From Chlorobiaceae bacterium (lineage in GTDB: Bacteria > Bacteroidota > Chlorobiia > Chlorobiales > Chlorobiaceae): 9,256 nt of DNA. Each line of letters starts with the position of its first letter. The first letter of the stretch is position 1. The stretch is taken from the NCBI GenBank assembly GCA_013336025.1, contig JAAXUM010000045.1, positions 1 through 9,256 on the forward strand, given 5' to 3'. Below are positions 1-6,817 of the stretch, piece by piece. The notes beneath the pieces are model-generated. The model was not told the DNA's origin. It worked only from the letters and a program-made list of their open reading frames with translations, and searched no databases. The position numbers and the translations under genes were made by a program.

Positions 1-288
1 GTCCCGATTCTTGGTCTGGTTGAAAACATGAGTCACTATGAACTGCCTGACGGCACGAAAGATTATATTTTCGGCATGCATGGCGGAGAGCGGTTTGCAA
101 AGGCACAGGCCATTCAATTTCTCGGATCAATTCCGATTGACCGGGAGGTCAGGGAGGGAGGCGACAAGGGAAAACCTGTTGTTCTGAGTCAACCCCGTTC
201 ATTGGCGGCACAGGCATTGACACAGGCAGCAAAAGAGGTCGCCCGTCAGATTTCACTGTTCAATGCCGGTATGACAGCCAAACAATAA
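1..288 (+). CDS. mrp: Mrp/ApbC-type P-loop ATPase, Fe-S cluster carrier (3' end only)
   Basis: The frame is open from base 1, so the gene begins upstream and only its last 95 residues are seen; the Walker A region is outside the window. The visible part matches the C-terminal portion of the Mrp/NBP35/ApbC family: GLVENMS near the start, an IFG-x-HGGERFA segment, LGSIPID and REGGDKGKPV, all standard family blocks. Family members bind ATP and carry Fe-S clusters to apoproteins in the cytoplasm. No cysteine is present in the visible part: the segment after ENMS, where many homologues have a CxxC cluster-binding pair, reads HYELPDGTKDYIFG. The Nfu-type scaffold gene starts 98 bp downstream on the same strand, which supports an Fe-S role. 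The stop is TAA at 286-288. The family call is firm; the cluster-binding ability of this member is inference. Confidence 0.88.
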   Translation, partial: VPILGLVENMSHYELPDGTKDYIFGMHGGERFAKAQAIQFLGSIPIDREVREGGDKGKPVVLSQPRSLAAQALTQAAKEVARQISLFNAGMTAKQ

Positions 289-386
289 TGAATTTCAAGT
301 TGTTTTTTTAATGCCGAGGTTTGATATTAGGTAACCGGATATCAGCAATCCGTCTCTCTTTCAAACATATTAAAGTGAATATCATC

Positions 387-647
387 ATGAGCACCAACAA
401 GAATTATCTGCCAAACAGCGATGCGCTCTACGACAGGGTTATTGCAGCACTTGAAACTGTACGCCCTTACCTGCAGGTTGACGGCGGAGACTGCCAGCTT
501 GTCGGCATCAGCAAAGACATGGTTGTTGATGTTAAACTGCTCGGCGCATGCGGCTCCTGCCCGATGAGCACCCTCACGCTCCGCGCCGGTGTTGAACAGG
601 CCATTAAAAAAGCCATTCCGGAAATTGCCCGTGTCGAATCGGTATAG
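387..647 (+). CDS. NifU-like Fe-S scaffold protein (Nfu domain)
   Basis: This is an 86-residue single-domain protein matching the NifU C-terminal (Nfu) domain. Visible blocks are VRPYLQVDGGDCQLVG (about residues 26-40), a hydrophobic VVDVKLLGACGSCPMST strand-loop with the C55-x-x-C58 pair, and a following LTLRAGVEQAIKKAIPEI helix. In this family the CxxC pair of two monomers holds one 4Fe-4S cluster, which is handed to client enzymes in the cytoplasm. The ATG at 387 was chosen because conserved sequence starts just after it. The frame stays open back to a TTG at 321, but the added residues look non-conserved and no Shine-Dalgarno precedes that TTG. It lies on the same strand as mrp, 98 bp downstream, probably a shared function. 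It converges on ftsK with 14 bp between the stop codons. Confidence 0.9.
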   Translation: MSTNKNYLPNSDALYDRVIAALETVRPYLQVDGGDCQLVGISKDMVVDVKLLGACGSCPMSTLTLRAGVEQAIKKAIPEIARVESV

Positions 648-661
648 ACAGACTTGACCCG

Positions 662-3094
662 TTAATCGTTCAGGTTCCTCAGTAAAAGCTCAAGGGAGTC
701 TTCATTGTTGATGAGGACTTCTCTTGGCTTGCTGCCGTCTCCCCTGCTGACAATACCATTAAATTCAAGCTGATCCATCACCCTTGACGCTCTGCTGAAA
801 CCAAGCCGCAAACGACGCTGCAGCAGCGAGGCACTGGCCTGCTGATGCATAACCACAAGTCGGGCCGCATCCGCAAACATGCTGTCGAGACCATCTTTTT
901 CCTGATACCCCGAAGCCGATAACCCATTACCTTTCTGCATGTCGCCGGCAGGAAGAACATACATGTTTTTCAAAGCATGCTGCGATCCTATAAACGTCGT
1001 AATAGCTTCCACCTCCTGCGCAGACACATAGGGACCCTGAATTCTGATTGCCTTCGGAAGTGAAACCGGCTGATAGAGCATATCGCCATTTCCAAGAAGC
1101 TGTTCAGCGCCTGATCCGTCAAGAATGGTTCTGGAATCAACCCTGCTTGCCACCTGAAAGGCAACTCGTGAAGGAAAATTCGCCTTGATAATACCCGTTA
1201 TAATATCAACCGATGGACGCTGTGTTGCTACAATAAGATGGATACCAACCGCACGGGCAAGCTGGGCAATCCTCGTGATCGGCTCCTCAACCTCCCGGCC
1301 TGCGGTAATCATAAGATCAGCCAGCTCATCGACCACAACAACCAGATAAGGGAGAAATTCAGCCGGAAAACGCCTGTTGTAGTCGCCAATATTGCGAACT
1401 CCGGCTTTTTCAAGCGTCTCATAGCGATGCTCCATCTCTTTTTCAACACACTTAAGCGCATAAACCGCCTTCTGAGGATCAGTGATGATCTGCTCTTCAA
1501 TCCCCGGAAAACGAACAAGAAAATGGTTTTTCAGATACTGATAATGAAACAGCTCCACCCTTTTCGGATCAATAAGCACAAACTTCACTTTATCGGGAGT
1601 ACAGGCATAGAGAAGGCTGGTAATGATCACATTGATCGCCACGGATTTCCCCGCACCGGTAGCTCCGGCTATAAGCAGGTGAGGCATGGCTGTCAAATCA
1701 TCAATATAGACCTCATTGGCAATAGTCTTACCAAGCACGATAGGCAAGGTCAGGTTGCTGTTCTTGAACCGCTCAACCTGAAGAACCGAACGGAGCCACA
1801 CGGTTTTCGGCTTCCCGTTAGGAATTTCAACACCAACCGCATTTTTACCCGGAATAGGAGCAATGATTCTGATTCCCCTTGCCGCAAGGGCCATGGCAAG
1901 ATCGTTTTCCAGCGACTTCACCCTGGCAACCTTGACATCCGGAGCCAGTTCCATTTCAAAAAGGGTTACCCTCGGTCCAACCGTCGTAGAAATCCTGACA
2001 ACCTGAATTTTATAAATGCTCAGTTTTTCAAGCAGCTTGCGCTTGCTTTCGGCAAGCTGTCGCTCATCAATTCCCTCATCATCATCAGGACCCTTTTCCA
2101 GAAGATCGATCGAAGGAAAGCGATACGGCACACGATCTTTCGTCTGAACCTTAAGGCTTCTCTCATCGAGGTTTGCCTCCTTTTCATGAACAACCTTGCG
2201 AATAATCATTTCAGGTTCACCGGTGGCAAATGCCTTATCGGATTCACTGACAAAAGACTCTTCAGGAAAAGAGGGCAGGGCGGGGGGCTCAGTATTGAAA
2301 TCGGTCGCCTGTAAATCAGGCTGGAAGGATTCCGATTCAGAAACAGGAAACGCTGTATCGTCTTTCTTCGGGTTCTTCCCCGTCGGCTTCTGTTTCTGCT
2401 GCTTTTTTTCAGCTTTTATTCGACTATTTTCTTCTTTTTTTTTACGTCTCTCATCAAGCCAGGTGCGAATAGACGTAAATGGCCTGGCAAGAACCGTGCT
2501 GAACGAAAAGGTCACCGCCTGCAAAGCTGTCAGAATACTCCTGCCCATATAAAAAGATGCCCCGACGGCAACAACGCCAAGAAGTACCCATGCGCCCGTT
2601 AAACCGATAAGCGTTGAAAGCATTGCAGCAATCATCCTGCCAATGGCACCAGCCATAACATCACTGTGTGGTGTGGTTGTGAGTCCGGACATTGCGGCAA
2701 TGTCGATGGACATAATCACAGAATAAAGAAAAAACAGGAATGCCGGCTTCAGGCTTCTGAAACGAAGAAGAGACCATCCCCAGAAAAAGAGGGCAAGGCC
2801 TGGCAGAAACGCAGGATAACCAAGAAAAGACCGAATGAAAAAGGCCGAAAGTCTGGCTCCGAGCAATCCAAACGGGTTATGAATACTCTCGGCCACATCT
2901 CTTGACAAAGGACTGGAAATATCATGCCACGGAAGCGTCCTGAACAACGCTTCATCATCCGGATGAAAACTCAGGATTGCACCAATCAGAAAAAGCGATG
3001 AGAGCATCAGGGCAATGCCGGACAACTCTTTCATCAGCTTGTCCTTGCCCCTTACACTCGTCACACTGCTTTTGTTTTCTCTTTTTGTTTTCAC
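662..3094 (-). CDS. ftsK: DNA translocase FtsK (FtsK/SpoIIIE family)
   Basis: FtsK is a membrane-anchored hexameric DNA pump that moves the chromosome termini through the closing septum and aids dimer resolution. Residue numbers here count from a TTG at 3142, the furthest upstream possible start. Four hydrophobic segments lie at about 40-60, 106-127, 132-151 and 166-197. A charged low-complexity linker (about 230-360, with a KKKEEN/EKKQQKQK stretch) follows. The motor domain has Walker A GATGAGKS (493-500), Walker B VVVVDE (601-606) and the ATQRPSVDIITG block (639-650). A winged-helix gamma domain is at about 753-812 (ASLLQRRLRLGFSRASRVMDQLE), the part that reads KOPS-like polar sequences. 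I prefer the GTG at 3094 because a purine-rich AGGAGGGAG stretch lies upstream; this gives 810 residues. Alternatives are the TTG at 3142, which overlaps gcvT by 8 bp, and the ATG at 3034 (M37). The product call is very secure, the start is not. Confidence 0.95.
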   Translation of the reverse strand: MKTKRENKSSVTSVRGKDKLMKELSGIALMLSSLFLIGAILSFHPDDEALFRTLPWHDISSPLSRDVAESIHNPFGLLGARLSAFFIRSFLGYPAFLPGLALFFWGWSLLRFRSLKPAFLFFLYSVIMSIDIAAMSGLTTTPHSDVMAGAIGRMIAAMLSTLIGLTGAWVLLGVVAVGASFYMGRSILTALQAVTFSFSTVLARPFTSIRTWLDERRKKKEENSRIKAEKKQQKQKPTGKNPKKDDTAFPVSESESFQPDLQATDFNTEPPALPSFPEESFVSESDKAFATGEPEMIIRKVVHEKEANLDERSLKVQTKDRVPYRFPSIDLLEKGPDDDEGIDERQLAESKRKLLEKLSIYKIQVVRISTTVGPRVTLFEMELAPDVKVARVKSLENDLAMALAARGIRIIAPIPGKNAVGVEIPNGKPKTVWLRSVLQVERFKNSNLTLPIVLGKTIANEVYIDDLTAMPHLLIAGATGAGKSVAINVIITSLLYACTPDKVKFVLIDPKRVELFHYQYLKNHFLVRFPGIEEQIITDPQKAVYALKCVEKEMEHRYETLEKAGVRNIGDYNRRFPAEFLPYLVVVVDELADLMITAGREVEEPITRIAQLARAVGIHLIVATQRPSVDIITGIIKANFPSRVAFQVASRVDSRTILDGSGAEQLLGNGDMLYQPVSLPKAIRIQGPYVSAQEVEAITTFIGSQHALKNMYVLPAGDMQKGNGLSASGYQEKDGLDSMFADAARLVVMHQQASASLLQRRLRLGFSRASRVMDQLEFNGIVSRGDGSKPREVLINNEDSLELLLRNLND

Positions 3095-3134
3095 GACTCT
3101 TTCTCTCCCTCCTGCTGTTCTCTTTTCCTGCACA

Positions 3135-4232
3135 TTAATCAAGTGATGTTTTCACAAACGGCAAACGCCTGATCTCCCCTTTGTGCAATATTCCTCTAAC
3201 CTCAACAAGAATCGAGTCACCAGACGTCGTGTATTTCCTGACAATATTGCAGGTACCAATCGGTTCCTGGAGTGTTGGTGAAAGGGTTCCGCTGCACACC
3301 CACCCTATCTCCTGCCTGTCAGTATTGTAAACCTTGCAGTGCTGACGAGGCAGTGCCCGGCCTTCAATGCTGAAACCGGCTACGCCACGAGTGAGATTCA
3401 ACTCCGCCTGCTGGCAGGCTTCCCTGCCGATAAAACTGCCTTTGTCCATTTTTACCGCCCATTTAAGCCGTGCTTCAAGCGGATTGATATCCTGATCAAT
3501 CTCATGGCCATAAAGAGAGTAACCCATTTCAAGCCTGAGTGTATCACGCGCTCCGAGACCGACGGGACTGAGACCGCAAGCTCTGCCTGCATCATAAAGA
3601 CGCTCCCATAACGACAGTGCGGCTTCATTCGGAAGACAGATTTCCACTCCTTTTTCCCCGGTATAACCGGTACGGGCAATCATAACAGGAGCATCGCCAA
3701 AAAGGGACTGACAGAACTGAAACTGAAGAAGAACATCAAAATCAACGGAAGGAAACACCGACTTTAAAATATCGATTGCCAAGGGGCCCTGTAACGCAAT
3801 GAGTGAGAGCCTGTCGGTATGATCCTCAAGAGACACACCGTCAAATGCGCCGATATGCTGTTGGAGCCACGCATAATCTTTTTCTGTGTTGCTCGCGTTG
3901 ACTATGAGAAAAAAAGTGTTACTGTCGAGTCGATAGATGATGAGATCATCAACAACACCTCCGTTTGGATAAAGCATAAGATTATACTGCGCCTCGCCAT
4001 CACGGACCTTCGAAAGATCATTGGTGACCATATACTGAAGAAAGGCTTCAGCGTTCCGGCCTTTAACATAAAAGTTACCCATATGCGAAACATCAAAAAG
4101 CCCCGCAGCACTTCGTACTGCCCGATGCTCGGCAATAATTCCGGAATACTGAACCGGCATAAGATATCCGCCGAAATCAATAATTCTGGCGCCAGCCTGT
4201 TCATGCCAATGGTAGAGTGCTGTTTTTTTCAT
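3135..4232 (-). CDS. gcvT: Aminomethyltransferase, glycine cleavage system T protein
   Basis: GcvT takes the aminomethyl group carried on lipoyl-GcvH and, with tetrahydrofolate, releases ammonia and forms 5,10-methylene-THF in the cytoplasm. At 365 residues it has the family's usual length. Blocks in order are DFGGYLMPVQYSGI (19-32), DVSHMG (47-52), GGVVDDLIIYR with the catalytic-type Asp at 95/96, ARTGYTGEKG (186-195), GLGARDTLRLEMGY (225-238), KGSFIGREA (264-272) and SGTLSPTLQEPIG (314-326) in the C-terminal barrel. The KGSFIGRE block argues against the related YgfZ, which has KGCYxGQE. The ATG at 4232 is preferred: AAGG sits 5 nt upstream, whereas the in-frame GTG at 4238 falls inside that ribosome site. 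No gcvH or gcvP is in the window. ftsK begins within about 40 bp of its end, so the two may be cotranscribed. Confidence 0.96.
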   Translation of the reverse strand: MKKTALYHWHEQAGARIIDFGGYLMPVQYSGIIAEHRAVRSAAGLFDVSHMGNFYVKGRNAEAFLQYMVTNDLSKVRDGEAQYNLMLYPNGGVVDDLIIYRLDSNTFFLIVNASNTEKDYAWLQQHIGAFDGVSLEDHTDRLSLIALQGPLAIDILKSVFPSVDFDVLLQFQFCQSLFGDAPVMIARTGYTGEKGVEICLPNEAALSLWERLYDAGRACGLSPVGLGARDTLRLEMGYSLYGHEIDQDINPLEARLKWAVKMDKGSFIGREACQQAELNLTRGVAGFSIEGRALPRQHCKVYNTDRQEIGWVCSGTLSPTLQEPIGTCNIVRKYTTSGDSILVEVRGILHKGEIRRLPFVKTSLD

Positions 4233-4539
4233 AACCACCTTTTACTGAGTTATTGACCTTGATGACAATTGACTGTAAAAAAGCATTTTAACATGAAGTT
4301 CAAAGCCCTTTCTTCGAAAACGACTATTTGTTTCATACCTGGGCAGAGAGAGTGATTTTCCTGAAAACAATATACAAATCAGAGCGGGAAGAACGTAAAG
4401 AGGCACCATACAGCAGTCAGGTAAAAAGAAACAGAGAGCGTAACCATCGAAGCGAACTGCCATTCTTCGAAAAAAAAAGTAAACGCATTAAAAAACCAGA
4501 CAACAAAAAAAAGTATTCTATACATTCCGGAGAAATACA
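4233..4539. other. Intergenic region upstream of gcvT, no supported gene
   Basis: About 300 bp lie between the stop of the small cysteine gene and the start of gcvT. The region is A/T-rich with several homopolymer runs. I found no convincing coding frame: the minus-strand frame at 4463-4242 and the plus-strand frame from 4328 look like chance open frames with no ribosome site and no recognisable protein sequence. The left part must hold the gcvT leader and probably its promoter, but no clean -35/-10 pair is evident. The sequence ATTGAC occurs twice, at 4252-4257 and 4268-4273, 16 bp apart. The right end carries a weak candidate terminator, listed separately. Confidence 0.6.
4505..4538 (-). 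terminator. Candidate intrinsic terminator after the LemA/TPM cluster
   Basis: Read on the minus strand, two bases after the stop codon of the cysteine gene, GTATTTCT can pair with AGAATAC (7 bp with one bulged T, 11-nt loop containing CCGGAATG). A run of eight T follows directly. Position and T-run are right for a terminator of the four-gene cluster, but the stem is A/T-rich and weak, so its efficiency is uncertain. A second T-rich stretch (4478-4486 on the plus strand as A) lies further down and lacks a hairpin. Confidence 0.4.
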
Positions 4540-4713
4540 TCACTTCTTTTTCACTGCTTTCTTGCGGATTTTCAGCGGTTTACAGATTTTTTTGCGGTCA
4601 ACGGCCAGACGGGCGCAAGCCTCACAGATATAGGTTGGCCTTTGACCTTCAGCAACAAATTCCAGAACATATCGCTCCGTCTCTTTTTTCTCGAGTTTGC
4701 AGATTTTTTTCAT
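4540..4713 (-). CDS. Small basic four-cysteine protein of unknown function
   Basis: This is a 57-codon gene whose family I do not recognise. It starts MKKICKLEKKETERY, has cysteines at 5, 30, 33 and 44, and ends in a lysine/arginine-rich tail (RKKAVKKK). The YICEACARLA segment holds a CxxC pair and C44 sits in KKICKPLKI, so C30-x2-C33-x10-C44 plus C5 could form a small zinc-binding knuckle; that is inference. There is no signal peptide or membrane segment, so it should be cytoplasmic, and the basic tail could contact nucleic acid or membrane phospholipid. Its ATG overlaps the stop of the upstream TPM gene as ATGA, a classic translational-coupling arrangement, and no strong separate ribosome site is seen. 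The overlap, the patterned cysteines and the terminator-like sequence just after the stop are the reasons to call it real. Confidence 0.7.
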   Translation of the reverse strand: MKKICKLEKKETERYVLEFVAEGQRPTYICEACARLAVDRKKICKPLKIRKKAVKKK

Positions 4714-5360
4714 CGCTCTGCTGCACGCCCGAAAATGATTGAATCAGCAAGCTCATTACGATCTCCCTGCTTCAGGGGAAAGTGGCTTGAAAGAATCGCT
4801 CCGCATCTGTCAACAGCCAGAGCGAGCGCTTTATCCTGACTTTTTTCATGAATTCCTCTCACAATCATATCAACAATCTCCTGCCACACCTCCTGCTCCA
4901 CCTTGTCAGAAATACCCTTGTCGGCAACAACACGTACCCTGTGCTCAAAAATGGAGATATAGATAAGAAGCCCTGTATGATCAATGGTACGATCGATTCC
5001 GCGCCGGTAAAAAGCGCTGATTGCAGCATCTTCAACCTTGATTTTCTTTTCGGCTGAAGAAACAAACAATCTTTTCAAGGCAGAACTGTGCCTGACAAGT
5101 TCATGCAGCGCAACAAACAAGGCAGCAAACACGCCAAGAAACATCCACATATCCCTGCTGCCGAGAATCAGCATCACCATGATTGCAGAGAACAGGGAAA
5201 CCATTAAACTGCCGAGCAGGGAGGCCTTTGCATAACCGTCACTGGATGAAACAACCTTCACAACAATTTCACCGGAAGTTATTTTTTCCACATCACGGAT
5301 ATGCTGCTCAATCTGCTGCTGTGCCTCTGCAGAAAGAAAGGTATTGACCGGATCTTTCAT
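4710..5360 (-). CDS. TPM-domain membrane protein (TLP18.3/Psb32/MOLO-1 family)
   Basis: This 216-residue protein resembles the TPM family. The N-terminal part (residues 5-36: LSAEAQQQIEQHI, then SGEIVVKVVSS) looks like the first helix and strand of a TPM domain. Two adjacent hydrophobic segments follow at about 47-67 and 72-92. The rest of the fold then resumes: YRRGIDRTIDHTGLLIYISI (118-137), HRVRVVADKGI (140-150), and a helical end to about residue 193. There is no signal peptide; the hairpin should place both soluble parts on the same side, probably the cytoplasm. Molecular function is not established for bacterial members. It follows the secreted TPM gene by 32 bp, with AAGGA 8 nt before its ATG, and its stop overlaps the start of the small cysteine gene by 4 bp. 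Family assignment is good; biochemical role is unknown. Confidence 0.85.
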   Translation of the reverse strand: MKDPVNTFLSAEAQQQIEQHIRDVEKITSGEIVVKVVSSSDGYAKASLLGSLMVSLFSAIMVMLILGSRDMWMFLGVFAALFVALHELVRHSSALKRLFVSSAEKKIKVEDAAISAFYRRGIDRTIDHTGLLIYISIFEHRVRVVADKGISDKVEQEVWQEIVDMIVRGIHEKSQDKALALAVDRCGAILSSHFPLKQGDRNELADSIIFGRAAER

Positions 5361-5392
5361 GTTTTTTTCCTTCCATCATATTCATACTCCAT

Positions 5393-6157
5393 TTACCAAT
5401 CTCCGCTGGCACCACCGCCGCCGAAACCACCGCCACCTCCACCGAAACCACCGCCGCCGGAACTGCCGCCTCCAAACGATCCACCTCCAAAAAAACCGCC
5501 ACCCGGACCACCAAAAATCATGGGAGCACCACCTCCGGTTCCACGGGAGATCTGGCTGAAAAAATAGAAAAAAAGAATAACGAGAAATACAATGGCAAGA
5601 ACAGGCACATCCCCCTTCCCGGTTTTTGGTTTTGCCTTGTATTCACCCCGAACGGCAAGAAGAATGGATTCAACACCGCGCTGAAACCCGACATCGTACT
5701 GGCCCGCCTTGAACGCGGGAACCACATCATTATCGACGATTCGACCTGCAAGAAGATCGGTCAATCGTCCTTCAAGACCATAACCGACCTCAATGCGAAC
5801 CTTACGGTCATCACGGGATACAAGAAAGAGAACGCCGTTATCACTCCCTTTCTGACCGATCTTCCACTTCTCGACAACCTTCATCGAGAACTCCTCAGGA
5901 ATCTCGCCTTCAAGTGAAGGAACCGTGAGAATGACAATCTGCGTCGACTCGGTTTTTTCAAGTTCCGCAAGCCTTGTTTCGAGCTGCGCTTTTGCCGTTT
6001 CGGAAATCATACCGGCGTAATCATTGATTCGCCCGTTGAGAACAGGAACGTCAAGCGCAAACGCGGTGCACAGCGGCATAAACTGCATCATGAGAGCAGC
6101 GATAAACAGGAAAAGGTTAACCCTGCAAGCCTTTTTTCCGAAAAAAAACTGCCTCAC
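5393..6157 (-). CDS. Secreted/membrane TPM-domain protein with Gly-rich tail (YgcG-like)
   Basis: This 254-residue protein has a signal peptide-like N-terminus (basic RQFFFGKKACR, a hydrophobic core at about 14-30, likely cut after AFA near residue 34). A full TPM domain follows at about 36-170: VNDYAG-type start as INDYAGM, STQIVILTVPSLEG, WKIGQKGSDNGVLFLVS, RKVRIEVGYGLEGRLTD and a terminal helix. A transmembrane segment is at about 184-200 and a glycine tail spaced by F, S and A runs from about 207, ending GASGDW. The TPM domain should face the periplasm. The layout matches YgcG-type proteins that accompany LemA in many bacteria; their function is unclear, though envelope stress or quality control is often suggested. 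The start is GTG at 6157, three bases after the lemA stop, with GAGGT inside the end of lemA as a possible ribosome site, so translation is probably coupled. Confidence 0.9.
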   Translation of the reverse strand: MRQFFFGKKACRVNLFLFIAALMMQFMPLCTAFALDVPVLNGRINDYAGMISETAKAQLETRLAELEKTESTQIVILTVPSLEGEIPEEFSMKVVEKWKIGQKGSDNGVLFLVSRDDRKVRIEVGYGLEGRLTDLLAGRIVDNDVVPAFKAGQYDVGFQRGVESILLAVRGEYKAKPKTGKGDVPVLAIVFLVILFFYFFSQISRGTGGGAPMIFGGPGGGFFGGGSFGGGSSGGGGFGGGGGGFGGGGASGDW

Positions 6158-6160
6158 ATG

Positions 6161-6748
6161 TCAGAATTTTACCTCAGGAACTGCCTTGGCAGCGGCGTCA
6201 GCCTTGAAATACTCTTTAGCTTTGAGTTTCAGCATCAGTGAGTTAGTCAACGAGTTAGGAAACTGCCTGATGGAAAAATTGAATGTTTCAACGGCAGCAT
6301 TATATCGCTGGCGGGCAACAGTGATCCGGTTTTCAGTGCCCTCAAGCTGGTTCTGGAGATCCCTGAAATTCTGGTTAGCCTTGAGATCCGGATAACGTTC
6401 AACCGCTACCAGCAATCGGGAAAGCGATGACGAAAGCTCTCCCTGGGCTCCCTGAAACTTTGTCATTGCCTGCGGATCACTCAGCATTTCAGGAGAAAGC
6501 TGAATAGAGGTCGCTTTTGCTCTGGCTTCAATCACAGCCGTCAAGGTTTCTTTTTCAAAATTGGCCGCACCCTTGACGGTGGCAACAAGGTTTGGTACCA
6601 GATCGGCCCTTCGCTGCAGTTGTGACTCAAGGTCTCCCCATGCTCTGTTTACCGCTTCATCATTCTGCTGGATGCTGTTATAACCGCATCCGGACATGGT
6701 CGAGACAAAAAGAAAAAAAACAAACAATCGAAAAATACCTGCTTTCAT
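6161..6748 (-). CDS. lemA: LemA family lipoprotein
   Basis: This 195-residue LemA-family protein begins with a short basic and hydrophobic leader ending in a lipobox-like MSGC (residues 18-21), so C21 is probably lipidated and the protein anchored to a membrane with its helical body outside the cytoplasm. Family hallmarks are [23 protein letters not shown] (starting about residue 33), a long alpha-helical region with [17 protein letters not shown] (111-127), and [13 protein letters not shown] followed by IRQFPN near 145-164. The lipobox has Met at -3, slightly off consensus. The ATG at 6748 is fixed by a strong ribosome site (AGGAG 7 nt upstream). It leads a cluster with two TPM-domain genes, the usual LemA neighbourhood. 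Its molecular role is not established; the name comes from a Listeria antigen and should not be confused with the unrelated Pseudomonas LemA/GacS kinase. Confidence 0.95.
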   Translation of the reverse strand: MKAGIFRLFVFFLFVSTMSGCGYNSIQQNDEAVNRAWGDLESQLQRRADLVPNLVATVKGAANFEKETLTAVIEARAKATSIQLSPEMLSDPQAMTKFQGAQGELSSSLSRLLVAVERYPDLKANQNFRDLQNQLEGTENRITVARQRYNAAVETFNFSIRQFPNSLTNSLMLKLKAKEYFKADAAAKAVPEVKF

Positions 6749-6750
6749 AA

Positions 6751-6795
6751 CACCTCTCCTCTATTGATTAAATGCTTTACATGTTTACGATTATA
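6751..6795 (-). promoter_or_regulatory. lemA ribosome binding site and candidate -10
   Basis: On the minus strand the lemA ATG is preceded by AGGAGAGGTG (6751-6760), with AGGAG at the optimal 7-nt distance; this is one of the strongest ribosome sites in the window. Further upstream a perfect TATAAT (plus positions 6790-6795) lies just after a run of seven T. No good -35 hexamer is found 16-18 bp before it, so the promoter is only a candidate. Only 69 bp separate the rel stop from lemA and no hairpin terminator is visible there, so read-through from rel is also possible. Confidence 0.4.
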
Positions 6796-6817
6796 TAAAA
6801 AAATCATTTCCTCTCAT

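Noticed and set aside
280..309. Terminator-like AAACAA/TTGTTT pairing with a T-run after mrp
   Set aside because: The stem has one G-C pair in six and a 14-base loop; too weak to call a terminator.
321..386. N-terminal extension of the Nfu protein from a TTG
   Set aside because: The extra 22 residues are not Nfu-like and no ribosome site precedes the TTG; the ATG at 387 gives a normal single-domain protein.
1238..2314. Plus-strand open frame of 358 codons
   Set aside because: It lies wholly opposite the FtsK motor domain, which is unmistakable on the minus strand, and its translation resembles no protein family; it is a shadow frame.
3135..4232. YgfZ (folate-dependent Fe-S protein) as an alternative to GcvT
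   Set aside because: The length, the GYTGEKG and SGTLSPTLQEPIG blocks and KGSFIGRE rather than KGCYxGQE all favour true GcvT.
4242..4463. Minus-strand frame of 73 codons with a hydrophobic stretch, ending just before gcvT
   Set aside because: No ribosome site at its ATG, odd composition and no recognisable family; considered because it fills the gcvT upstream gap but not supportable.
4328..4633. Plus-strand lysine/arginine-rich frame of 101 codons
   Set aside because: It runs antisense into the coupled cysteine gene and its residues reflect A-rich runs; no ribosome site.
5301..5567. Plus-strand frame rich in proline (PPPPKPPPP)
   Set aside because: It is the complement of the glycine-rich tail of the YgcG-like protein; the repeat explains the proline run.
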